Source: Nocardia takedensis NBRC 100417
GTDB taxonomy: Bacteria > Actinomycetota > Actinomycetes > Mycobacteriales > Mycobacteriaceae
Length of the DNA stretch: 64,000 nt
Direction of reading: 5' to 3'
Assembly: GCF_000308695.1 (NCBI RefSeq)
Contig: NZ_BAGG01000263.1
Coordinates: forward strand, 30,450-94,449
This document shows positions 16,896-24,803 of the stretch, piece by piece. Below the pieces are notes generated by a model. The model worked only from the letters and a program-made list of their open reading frames with translations. It made no database searches and was not told where the DNA came from. The position numbers were made by a program, and so were the translations under genes. Within the stretch, counting starts at the first letter, position 1. Each line of letters starts with the position of its first letter.

Positions 16896-17426
16896 ATGTC
16901 CCGCATCCAGCTCGCCCTCAACGTCGACGATCTCGACCAAGCGGTCACTTTCTATACGACCCTGTTCGGTGTCGAACCCGCCAAGCGCAAGCCCGGCTAC
17001 GCCAACTTCGCCGTGACCGAACCCCCGCTGAAACTGGTGCTGATCGAGAACCCCGGCCTCGGCGGCAGCCTCAACCACCTCGGCGTCGAAGTCGAGACCT
17101 CTGAGCAGGTGCACGGCGAGATCGCCCGGCTGTCGGAAGGCGGGTTGTTCACCGAGGAGCAGATCGCGACCACCTGTTGTTTCGCCACCCAGGACAAGGT
17201 GTGGGTCACCGCGCCGGACACCGAACGGTGGGAGGTCTACACCGTCCTCGCCGACTCCGAAACCTTCGGCACCGCACCCACCCTGGCCGCCAGCGAACCG
17301 GTCGGCGATAAGCGTGCCGGTGGGGTGTGCTGCGGCACCGCCGAACAGGCCGCGGCCGAGGGCGCGTGCTGCGGCAGCGACGCCAAGCAGAAGGCGCTGG
17401 CCTCGGGCGCCACCTGCTGCAACTGA
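16896..17426 (+). CDS. arsI: ArsI/CadI-type C-As lyase (vicinal oxygen chelate fold)
   Basis: 176-residue protein of the glyoxalase/VOC family. Iron ligands of ArsI are recognisable as Gln5, His61 (NHLGVE) and Glu113 (RWEVYT); the trivalent-arsenical-binding cysteine pair is Cys94-Cys95 in TTCCFA. ArsI uses ferrous iron and oxygen to split the carbon-arsenic bond of methylarsenite or reduced roxarsone. The tail has three more vicinal pairs (Cys145-146, 158-159, 174-175), unusually many. ATG at 16896 has GGAGG upstream. Divergent from arsR; the homologous CadI of mycobacteria is cadmium-induced, an alternative name. Confidence 0.9.
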   Translation: MSRIQLALNVDDLDQAVTFYTTLFGVEPAKRKPGYANFAVTEPPLKLVLIENPGLGGSLNHLGVEVETSEQVHGEIARLSEGGLFTEEQIATTCCFATQDKVWVTAPDTERWEVYTVLADSETFGTAPTLAASEPVGDKRAGGVCCGTAEQAAAEGACCGSDAKQKALASGATCCN

Positions 17427-17818
17427 ACATCGAACACCGCGCGGCCCCCCGGATGCGCTGTCAGCACCGGTCCCGGTACCGAGGTTTGCCACTTCACGAC
17501 AGCGAGGGGCCCTCTGCTCTGCGTCTATTCGACGGGTATGACACGAGTACACCCGCCTCCCCTGCGGACCGGCTTCGACGAACCCGAACAACCTGCGACC
17601 GGTCGCCACCGAGATCCCATATCTTCATGGCATCGGCCCCCTGGGCAGGGACCGCCCTGTCGGCCGCAACCGACAGCTACGCCAACACCGACCTCGTCCT
17701 GACCGGACTCGCCATCGCCGCCGCCATCGTCATCATCGCGTTCGCCTCCGCACCACGACCCATCGCCGACATTGCCCGAGATCGACCTTCGGTCCCGATT
17801 TCGGCTCACGGTGGTGCG
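17427..17818. other. Gap after arsI
   Basis: Besides the MFS remnant (17627-17770) this region shows no intact gene. It looks like a deletion scar between the arsenic block and the hydrolase operon. Confidence 0.45.
17627..17770 (+). pseudogene. Remnant of MFS transporter C-terminus
   Basis: An in-frame stretch (APWAGTALSAATDSYA then LVLTGLAIAAAIVII) matches the last helix of the MFS protein at 11166-12374 (APWMGTALATATGSFA, LVLAGLAIVAAIVVF). Nothing of the remaining 350 residues is present. It follows arsI, implying that an arsI-MFS pair was once here and most of the pump was deleted. Confidence 0.65.
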
Positions 17819-18715
17819 TCACACATGATGCCGATGATCGCTTGTGCAGGTCGGAAACCGCAGCACCTGGCGCTGACTCAGTATTTCGGTTGGTCGTTGG
17901 CGGTGAAGGAATTCGGTGACGACGGCGATGTAGTCGTCGGGGCGGGCGAGCAGCAGTGAGTGTCCGCCGTCGGGGAAAACGTGGTATTCGGCGTCGGGGT
18001 GCAGGTCCCGTAGTCGTTGGGTGTGGGCGGGGGTGATGAGGGGGTCGTCGTCGGCGCGGACGATCAGGACCGGTCCGTGCCAGGCTGTTCCAGCGTGCCA
18101 TCGGTCCATCTTCTCCGCCGCGTCGAGCAGGCGCTGGTAGGAGTTGATCGCACCGTCGTGTCCGCCGATGCGGGTGGCGGTGTCGACGCGTTCGATCCAG
18201 AAGTCGGCGTCGGCGGCGTCTTTCCAGGTGTTGCGCAGTGATGCGGCGATCGCGGTGAGGGTGTTCTCCCAGGGGGTGTCGCGGGTGCGTTCGAGCGAGG
18301 CGCGCAGGCGGTCGAGGTCCTCGGGGCCGTAGAGGCCGGTGCTGGTGAGGGCCAGGGACCACACCCTGGTGGGTGCGCGTTGGGACAGGATTTCGGCGAG
18401 CATGCCTCCAGCGGATTGTCCGACGACGTGAGTGGTGTCGATGTGCTCGGCGTCGAGGATGGCGATCAGGCCGTCGGCGAGTTCGTCGAGGGTGGTGGGA
18501 CCGGGCGGGTAGTCGACGGCCAGGACGCGATAGCCGGGGTGCAGGGCGGGGGTGAGGTCGAGCCAGCCGCTGGCGATCCCCGCACCTCCGGGCAGCAGCA
18601 GTACCGGTGTGCCGTCACCGCCGAGGTAGTAGGTCCACTCGTGGCCCGCTACCGGCAGGGTCTTCTTCTCGTGGTCGCGGTCGAACACCGCGGCACGGCC
18701 GAGAACGGATGTCAT
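17819..18715 (-). CDS. Alpha/beta-hydrolase
   Basis: 298-residue alpha/beta-hydrolase fold enzyme. Oxyanion segment LLPGGAG, nucleophile elbow GQSAGG (Ser around residue 100), acid in RADDDPLI and histidine in DGGHSLLL complete a catalytic triad. No signal peptide. Substrate unknown. It overlaps the upstream methyltransferase gene by ATGA (18712-18715), so the two are translationally coupled. Their link to metals is unclear; they lie downstream of a CDF exporter on the same strand. Confidence 0.82.
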   Translation of the reverse strand: MTSVLGRAAVFDRDHEKKTLPVAGHEWTYYLGGDGTPVLLLPGGAGIASGWLDLTPALHPGYRVLAVDYPPGPTTLDELADGLIAILDAEHIDTTHVVGQSAGGMLAEILSQRAPTRVWSLALTSTGLYGPEDLDRLRASLERTRDTPWENTLTAIAASLRNTWKDAADADFWIERVDTATRIGGHDGAINSYQRLLDAAEKMDRWHAGTAWHGPVLIVRADDDPLITPAHTQRLRDLHPDAEYHVFPDGGHSLLLARPDDYIAVVTEFLHRQRPTEILSQRQVLRFPTCTSDHRHHV

Positions 18716-19365
18716 GACGACTTGCCTTTCGGGTGGACAGAATTCGGGTCGATGCCGGTTGCTCTGGCACGGCCGATGCCGGGCAGGAAACGACCGATGG
18801 TGCGGGTGTAGTCGCGGTAGTCTTCGCCGTGGCTGCCGGTGAGGTAGGGTTCCTCGACCACGCGGACCTGGAGTTCGATCGTTGCCAGCAGCAGCAAGAA
18901 CGCGGCGATCGCGACCGGATTCGCAATCATGAGGGTGACACCGGCGCCGAAGACCAGCATGGCGGTGAAGATCGGGTTGCGCACCATCGCGAAGACGCCG
19001 TCACGCACCAGGGTGGTGGATTCGCCCGCGTCGACGCCGATGCGCCACGACTCGCCCATGTCGTTCTGCGCGTAGAGGGTCGCCCCGATCCCGGTGACCG
19101 CTACCACGACACCGAACCACTGGATCCAGCCGGTGTCGAGCACCTCGACGGGTGAGACGGTCCCGACCAGTTGCACGACCGGGGCGGCCACACCGACGAT
19201 GATCGCGACGACGAATCCGGCTCCGGCGCACCATTCCAGCGAGCCGGGACGTCCGCTGATGCCGCGGAATCCGCTGGACCCGGTCCGCCGGCGCTGTTGC
19301 CAACTGCGCCACCCGAAGCCCAGTGCGCCGAAGACGAGGTAGAGGAGCAGAGCGAGGGTTGCCAT
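18712..19365 (-). CDS. Isoprenylcysteine carboxyl methyltransferase-family membrane protein
   Basis: 217-residue membrane protein with about five hydrophobic helices. The C-terminal half holds the family pattern: MVRNPIFTAMLVFGAG then VVEEPYLTGSHGEDYRDYTRTIGRFLP (RNP, EEPxL, GxxYxxY), typical of the ICMT/PEMT-like group including NnrU-like and Cys-box proteins. Bacterial members rarely have known substrates. ATG at 19365 has AAGGAAT upstream. Last gene but one of a likely CDF-ICMT-hydrolase operon; 32 bases separate it from the CDF stop. Confidence 0.78.
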   Translation of the reverse strand: MATLALLLYLVFGALGFGWRSWQQRRRTGSSGFRGISGRPGSLEWCAGAGFVVAIIVGVAAPVVQLVGTVSPVEVLDTGWIQWFGVVVAVTGIGATLYAQNDMGESWRIGVDAGESTTLVRDGVFAMVRNPIFTAMLVFGAGVTLMIANPVAIAAFLLLLATIELQVRVVEEPYLTGSHGEDYRDYTRTIGRFLPGIGRARATGIDPNSVHPKGKSS

Positions 19366-19397
19366 GCCAGGGATTCCTTTCTGAGCTGGATTTCGGG

Positions 19398-20315
19398 CTA
19401 TCGACGGCTGAGGGCGGGACTGTGATGGGCGGGGCCGTGGGAGTGTTCGCAATGTGCGTTCTGCTCGACTGCGCCGATGTACAGGAGTTCGGGTGGGGCG
19501 TGGTCGATCTGGAGGGTGACGTGGTGCAAGTGGTAGTGCTGGTCGAGCACGTCGGCGACCGCGGCGCGGGTCGTGTGGCAGTCGGCGCCCGGTTCGACTA
19601 GCACATGTGCCGACAAGGCGGGCTGTCCGGAGGTGATCTCCCAGATGTGCAGGTCGTGTACCTCGACCACGGTGTCGATCGCGGCCATCGCCGCTCCGAT
19701 CTCGGTCGGGTCGAGGTCCGGCGGTGCGGCTTCGAGGAACACGCGCCCGGAGGCGAAGACCAGGCCGAACCCGGCTTTGATCATGAGCGCGACCACGATC
19801 AGGCTGGCGATGGTGTCGGCGCGGGCGTATCCGGTGGTCATGACGATCAGGCTGGCCAGGGCCGTGGCGATGAAGGCGTAGAGGTCGTTGAGGATGTGCT
19901 GGAACGCGCCCTCGACGTTGAGGCTGGTGCGGTTGGCGCGGCTGATCATCCAGGTCGCGGCGATATTGACCACAACACCGACCAGCGCGGTGACGAACAC
20001 CAGCGTCCCGTGGACCTCCGGCGGCTCGAACAGTCGCCGGATCGCCTCGTAGCCCAGCCAACCAGCCAACCCGAGCAGGGTCAGGCCGTTGGCTTGGGCG
20101 GACAGGATCTCCGCCCGCCGCCACCCATAGGTCATCGCACCGGCCGCGGGGCGCGCGGCTAGCCGGATCGCCGACAGCGCCAACATGATCGAGGCCGCGT
20201 CGGTGAGCATGTGCGCGGCATCCGACAGCAACGCCAGCGATCCGGCGATCACGCCAACGACCACCTCGCCGAGTAGAAACGCCACCAGCACCGCCAATGC
20301 GCCCGACAGCCACAC
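19398..20315 (-). CDS. czcD: CDF-family cation exporter, N-terminus probably frameshifted
   Basis: 305-residue cation diffusion facilitator: six membrane helices, metal-site LLSDAAHMLTDA in helix 2 and HxxxD-like ILNDLYAF in helix 5, cytoplasmic domain with EVHDLHIW, and a His-rich tail. Such proteins export Zn, Cd or Co with proton exchange. The GTG at 20315 follows an in-frame stop and has no ribosome site. In another frame a start at 20385 with perfect GGAGGAGG and a His-rich MGAGHGGNGSHGHAQ leads towards this helix, so a one-base shift near 20318-20330 has probably split the gene. A sequencing error is possible. Confidence 0.8.
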   Translation of the reverse strand: MWLSGALAVLVAFLLGEVVVGVIAGSLALLSDAAHMLTDAASIMLALSAIRLAARPAAGAMTYGWRRAEILSAQANGLTLLGLAGWLGYEAIRRLFEPPEVHGTLVFVTALVGVVVNIAATWMISRANRTSLNVEGAFQHILNDLYAFIATALASLIVMTTGYARADTIASLIVVALMIKAGFGLVFASGRVFLEAAPPDLDPTEIGAAMAAIDTVVEVHDLHIWEITSGQPALSAHVLVEPGADCHTTRAAVADVLDQHYHLHHVTLQIDHAPPELLYIGAVEQNAHCEHSHGPAHHSPALSRR

Positions 20316-20426
20316 CGCTTGTCACTGTCGACACTCGCGCCTGGGCATGTCCGTGAGATCCGTTGCCCCCGTGCCCTGCACCCATCTCCAGTCCTCCTCC
20401 TGAATCGACGGTTCCGCCAAATCATA

Positions 20427-20448
20427 TGCATACATTACTATATATGCA
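20427..20448. promoter_or_regulatory. AT-rich inverted repeat between CDF and multicopper oxidase genes
   Basis: TGCATACAT and ATATATGCA form 9-base arms with a 4-base spacer and one mismatch. The element is conspicuous in GC-rich DNA and resembles ArsR/SmtB-type 12-2-12 operators. It lies 40 bases above the probable CDF start and 200 above the oxidase gene. A second short repeat, AACTAT-N4-ATAGTT, is at 20612-20627 just upstream of the oxidase. Confidence 0.5.
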
Positions 20449-20649
20449 ATGGACAGGCGGGTTACTCGCAGCCCGACGACGAGCGGGGCGAAGCCGGCTG
20501 GACCCGGCGCCCTGACTCGGGTCCAGCCGCGCCACGTCCGGAGCGGATCTTCGTGCAAGAAGCGACACGGGCCGCACTTTGGGCAATTGAAAGAATTTGT
20601 TCGGGATGCCAAACTATGCTGATAGTTCAACCTGAATCACGAGGCTGGG

Positions 20650-21711
20650 ATGACTTCTTCGATGGGGCGCCGGTACATGCTCGGCGGTGCGGTAGCGGCA
20701 TCGACCGGTCTGGCCCTGGCCGCGCTACCGGTCGGCGAGTCCGGTCCCGCCACGGCGCAGACACCGGGCTCCCCCGGATCGCATACCGACAACCGCTCGG
20801 GCGGGCACGGTGGTGTCAGCGGTCCGACCTTCCGCAAGGGATCGACGGTCGACCACCGTCGCAACGGGTTCAACCCGACCGATGTCCTGCGCGACTTCGA
20901 CTACGGCCGGACCACGACCCGACCCGACGGCCGGACGCTGCGCGAGTGGGACGTCTTCGCCAGTGACGAGGACATCGAGATCGCGCCGGGTGTCCGATTC
21001 CCGGCGTGGACACTGAATTCGCGAATTCCCGGCCCCACCCTGCGTTGCCGGGAGGGTGATCTGCTGCGGGTGAATTTCACCAACGGGTCGAAGCATCCGC
21101 ACACCCTGCATTTCCACGGTATCCACCCGGCCGAGATGGACGGTGTCCCCGACGTCGGTCGCGGTGTCATCGCGCCGGGTGAGAGTTTCACCTACGAGTT
21201 CGACGCGACACCGTTCGGCCTGCACCTGTTCCACTGCCATGTAGGCCCTTTGGCCGAGCACATCGCGCGTGGTATGTACGGCACGTTCATCGTCGACCCG
21301 CCCCAGCCGCGCCCGGCCGCCGACGAGATGGTGATGGTCCAGCACGGCTACAACACCACCTTCGACGGTGAGGGCAACCAGCTCTACGCGGTCAACGGCA
21401 TCCCGTTCCACTACATGCACGAACCCATCCGTGTCACCCAGGGCGAGCTCGTGCGGATCTACCTGGTCAACGTGCTGGAATACGACCCGATCAACAGCTT
21501 CCACGTGCACGGGAACTTCTTCGACTACTACCCGACCGGAACCCGTTTGCAGCCTGCCGAATACACCGACACGATCGTGCAAGGGCAAGGCCAGCGCGGC
21601 ATCTGCGAGCTGCGGTTCCCCCACCCGGGCCAGTACATGTTCCACGCCCACAAGACCGAGTTCGCCGAACTCGGCTGGATGGGCATGTTCGAGGTGGTGG
21701 CGCGGTCATGA
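20650..21711 (+). CDS. Two-domain multicopper oxidase, Tat-exported
   Basis: 353-residue oxidase. The N-terminus has GRRYMLGG followed by a hydrophobic run, a twin-arginine signal. Domain 1 holds HFHG, then FHCHVGPLAEH with a following Met for the type-1 copper site; domain 2 holds FHVHG and FHAHK. This is the two-domain layout seen in small laccases and nitrite-reductase-like enzymes, acting outside the membrane. ATG at 20650 follows GAGG. It overlaps the ZIP gene by ATGA. Cuprous, ferrous or manganous oxidation are all possible; substrate unresolved. Confidence 0.85.
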   Translation: MTSSMGRRYMLGGAVAASTGLALAALPVGESGPATAQTPGSPGSHTDNRSGGHGGVSGPTFRKGSTVDHRRNGFNPTDVLRDFDYGRTTTRPDGRTLREWDVFASDEDIEIAPGVRFPAWTLNSRIPGPTLRCREGDLLRVNFTNGSKHPHTLHFHGIHPAEMDGVPDVGRGVIAPGESFTYEFDATPFGLHLFHCHVGPLAEHIARGMYGTFIVDPPQPRPAADEMVMVQHGYNTTFDGEGNQLYAVNGIPFHYMHEPIRVTQGELVRIYLVNVLEYDPINSFHVHGNFFDYYPTGTRLQPAEYTDTIVQGQGQRGICELRFPHPGQYMFHAHKTEFAELGWMGMFEVVARS

Positions 21712-22892
21712 CCGACGCCACCTCCACCCCCGGCAAACCCTGGCTGCTCGGAGGGGCGGTCCTCGCGATCGTCGCTGCCGCGCTGACCGGGCTCGCCCTG
21801 CTGGGCGGGCGGTCGCTGCCCGAACGCTCCGGCCCGCCCGTGGAGCAGATCGCGGTCGAACACACCGTGCTCGAGGCGGGCACGATCGAATTGCGGGTGC
21901 GCAACACCGGACCCGACCAGGTCACGATCGCCCAGATCTTCGTCAACGACGCCTACGTCGACTTCACCGGGCCCACCGACCCGATCGGACGGCTCTCCTC
22001 GGCACGACTGCGGCTGGACTATCCCTGGCAGGACGGTCAGCCCTACACGGTCTCGATGCTCACCTCGACCGGGCTGGTGATCACCCACGACATCCCCGTC
22101 GCGGTCACCACCCCGCGCCCGGACGCCTCGTTCTTCGGATTGATGGCGCTGCTGGGCACCTACGTCGGCATCGTCCCGGTCGTGCTGGGCATGCTGTTCC
22201 TGCCCGTGCTGCGGGCCGCGGGCGGGCGCGTCGTGCGGGTGCTGCTCGCCGCGACGGTCGGTCTGCTGGGCTTCCTCGCTTGGGAAGGCATCCGTGAAGG
22301 ATTCGAACTCGCCGAGCGCGGCGGCGGCGCGTTCGGCGGCACCGGCGTGGTCGTGCTCGGCGCGGGCCTGGCCTTCCTCGGCCTCACCGCGATCAACCAA
22401 TGGCTGCACCACCGCCGACCCGATACCGACGGTGCCGCTGGTTCCGGGCTGAGGCTGGCGGTGATGATCGCGGTCGGGATCGGACTGCACAATCTCGGCG
22501 AAGGCTTGGCCATCGGATCCGCCTACGCCATCGGCGAACTCGCACTCGGCGCCTTCCTGGTCATCGGGTTCACCGTCCAGAACACCACCGAGGGCCTGGC
22601 CGTCGTCGCCCCGCTCACCCACCGCCGCCCCTCTGTCCCGGTCCTGCTCGGCCTCGGACTGATCGCCGGAGCCCCCGCCATCGCGGGCGCGGTCCTCGGC
22701 GCCACGGTCAACAACGCCGAACTCTCCGCGCTGCTCCTCGGCATCGGGGTCGGGGCCATCATCCAGGTCATCGTCCAGATCGCCCCCAGCCTGCGCGAAC
22801 ACCACCACGGCAGACCCAGCGCGCTCACCCTCGCCGGGATCGCCGCGGGGATCCTGGTCATGTACGCCACCGGACTGCTGGTCACCGGATGA
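21708..22892 (+). CDS. ZIP-family metal transporter with extracellular N-terminal domain
   Basis: 394-residue protein. After a first membrane helix comes about 100 residues of beta-rich extracellular domain (IELRVRNTGPDQVTI), then a ZIP permease of seven or eight helices with HNLGEGLAIG and the paired VQNTTEGLAV. ZIP proteins carry Zn, Fe or Mn into the cytosol. The extra domain could hand over metal from the oxidase. ATGA overlaps with both neighbours make oxidase-ZIP-Rieske one operon. Confidence 0.85.
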   Translation: MTDATSTPGKPWLLGGAVLAIVAAALTGLALLGGRSLPERSGPPVEQIAVEHTVLEAGTIELRVRNTGPDQVTIAQIFVNDAYVDFTGPTDPIGRLSSARLRLDYPWQDGQPYTVSMLTSTGLVITHDIPVAVTTPRPDASFFGLMALLGTYVGIVPVVLGMLFLPVLRAAGGRVVRVLLAATVGLLGFLAWEGIREGFELAERGGGAFGGTGVVVLGAGLAFLGLTAINQWLHHRRPDTDGAAGSGLRLAVMIAVGIGLHNLGEGLAIGSAYAIGELALGAFLVIGFTVQNTTEGLAVVAPLTHRRPSVPVLLGLGLIAGAPAIAGAVLGATVNNAELSALLLGIGVGAIIQVIVQIAPSLREHHHGRPSALTLAGIAAGILVMYATGLLVTG

Positions 22893-23287
22893 CCGAACAC
22901 TCCCTGTGCGCGGGGTGCACCCGCCGCGCGATGCTGCTCACCGCCGGGGCGGTCGCGGCCGTCGCGGTCACCGGGTGCGCCGACAGCAACGCCGATCCCG
23001 AACCGCTGCGCATACCGGTGGCCGAGATCCCCGTCGGTGGCGGGCGCGTCTACCCGCAGCAGAAAGTGGTCGTGACCCGACCCGCTCCCGGTGAGATCCA
23101 CGTCTTCTCCGCGACCTGCCCGCACCAGGGCTGCCTCGTGAGCAAGGTCGACGCCGTGGCCATCGAGTGCGCCTGCCACGGAAGCAGATTCAGCCCCACC
23201 GACGGATCGGTACTGCGCGGACCCGCCCGCGAGCCCCTGAGCGTCCGTACCGCCGCGGTCGAGGCCGGCGAGATCGTCGTGCGCTGA
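22889..23287 (+). CDS. Rieske [2Fe-2S] lipoprotein
   Basis: 132-residue secreted Rieske protein. TRRAML and a hydrophobic stretch ending in VTGC give a combined twin-arginine and lipobox signal. The cluster ligands are in CPHQGC and CACHGS. Third gene of the oxidase-ZIP operon, starting 4 bases inside the ZIP gene. It would pass one electron to or from the multicopper oxidase; no other electron-transfer partner is adjacent. Single Rieske lipoproteins of this sort are known in actinobacteria, but this pairing with a ZIP carrier is unusual. Confidence 0.88.
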   Translation: MTEHSLCAGCTRRAMLLTAGAVAAVAVTGCADSNADPEPLRIPVAEIPVGGGRVYPQQKVVVTRPAPGEIHVFSATCPHQGCLVSKVDAVAIECACHGSRFSPTDGSVLRGPAREPLSVRTAAVEAGEIVVR

Positions 23288-23394
23288 CCTCGCCGAGTCG
23301 GGCCGAGTGCGGACCTGTTCCGGAATAGGTGTGTTCATCGCGTCGGTGAGGACAGATCGACGCTGGGCGGATCAGTGTTCGGCGGGGCCGTGGT

Positions 23395-24681
23395 TCAGGA
23401 GGTCAGGCCGGTTCGTCGGGCGAGCCAGGGTAGTTCGAGTCGCAGGGTGTTCGACCAGACGCGCCAGTCGTGTCCGCCGGGTGGTTGTCGGTAGCGGATC
23501 TGTGCGCCCGCGGCGGTGAGGGCCGTGGCGATGGTGCGTGATTCGGGGATCGTGTCGGTGTCCTGGTCGCCGACGGCGACGACACCGGCGGTGCGGGGGT
23601 AGGGGCGTGTGCGCAGCAGCGCGAGTGGGTCGGCGCGGGCGAAGGCCGCGGTGTCGCCGTCGAAGCCTTCTTCCAGGGTGCGGGTGGGGCTGCCGAGGCT
23701 GGGGCGGGATTCGCCGGACATGCTCAGGAAGGTCGGGTAGGTCTCGGGTGCGGTCAGCGCGAGCTGGATCGCGCAGGTCGCGCCGTAGGAGGCTCCCGCG
23801 ACCGCCCACGCGGCGGGATCCGGGTCGACGGCGAGATTGGCACGGATCCAGTCGGGGACATCGACACCGAGGTAGGTGGCCGCGCGGGCTCGCCGCGTGT
23901 CGGCGCACAGGGGGTTGTTCCACAGTCCGCCCGTGCCGTCGGCGACGACCACGATCGGGGCCAAGCCGCGATGGCGGGCGGCGAAGGTGTCCATCGTCGA
24001 CACCAGGCTCCCGGACACGAGCCAGTCCTGCGGGGAGCCGGGCTGGCCGGGCAGCAGCACCAGGACCGGCAGCAGCGGGCGCGGGTCGGTGAAATATGCG
24101 GGAGGTAGATAGATTTCGGCGGTTCTGGCACGAAATCCCGAGCGGGTGCCGGGTATTCGCGCGTGGGTGATCCGTCCGGCGGCGGGCAGGTCCGGCGGCG
24201 GCTGCCATCGAGTCTCGACCGGGCCCTCGGTGCGGGGCAGCGACGCCGCGGAGGTGATCCGGTCGAAGGCGATCTCGCTGGGGTGGGGTGATCGGATCGC
24301 CGCGCGCAGAGTCGGATACGCCTGGAACTCGGTGTTGATCTGGTTCGCGCTCGCCGCGACCACGATCGTCGCGGCGAGCACGGTCAGCGTCCGGCCCCGT
24401 GGTCGCACGGGGATGCGGGTCGTGGCGAGAACGATCGCGAACACCGCGAACCCGGACCAGAAGTAGGTCTCGGGTTCGAGGTCCTCGGCGGGGAACAGCT
24501 CCCACACATCGGTGACGAGCCGACCCGCCACCGCCGTGGAGGCGGCCGCGATCACGAGGCAGCCTGTGACCGATACCCGGCGCGCGGGTACCGGTCGGAC
24601 CAGCAACCACGCCAGGGCCGCCATCGCAACGACCGACAGGAGCGTCGGGACGGGCCCGGCCAGCAACGGCAGGTCCAACAC
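23395..24681 (-). CDS. Antigen-85/mycolyltransferase-like esterase with membrane N-terminus
   Basis: 428-residue protein with four hydrophobic helices in the first 120 residues, then an esterase D/antigen 85-type alpha/beta domain outside the cell: LLPGQPGSPQDW, nucleophile AGASYGAT, acid in VGDQDTD and GGHDW. This layout occurs in corynebacterial and nocardial mycolyltransferase-like proteins. GTG start at 24681. No metal-related motif; its place beside the oxidase operon may be incidental. Confidence 0.75.
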   Translation of the reverse strand: MLDLPLLAGPVPTLLSVVAMAALAWLLVRPVPARRVSVTGCLVIAAASTAVAGRLVTDVWELFPAEDLEPETYFWSGFAVFAIVLATTRIPVRPRGRTLTVLAATIVVAASANQINTEFQAYPTLRAAIRSPHPSEIAFDRITSAASLPRTEGPVETRWQPPPDLPAAGRITHARIPGTRSGFRARTAEIYLPPAYFTDPRPLLPVLVLLPGQPGSPQDWLVSGSLVSTMDTFAARHRGLAPIVVVADGTGGLWNNPLCADTRRARAATYLGVDVPDWIRANLAVDPDPAAWAVAGASYGATCAIQLALTAPETYPTFLSMSGESRPSLGSPTRTLEEGFDGDTAAFARADPLALLRTRPYPRTAGVVAVGDQDTDTIPESRTIATALTAAGAQIRYRQPPGGHDWRVWSNTLRLELPWLARRTGLTS

Positions 24682-24803
24682 CGCACCGTCTCCGCGTCAC
24701 ACCGGCAGGGGCATCGTCCGCGCCGAGACCGCCTCGGACGGGGCAGCGCGCACCCGCGTCGGGGGTGGTACGGGCCACGCCCGGCGTCGATGCATGCATC
24801 CGT

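Noticed and set aside
20612..20627. AACTAT-N4-ATAGTT as a BlaI site
   Set aside because: Spacing and the arm bases differ from the six good sites; only a chance partial match.
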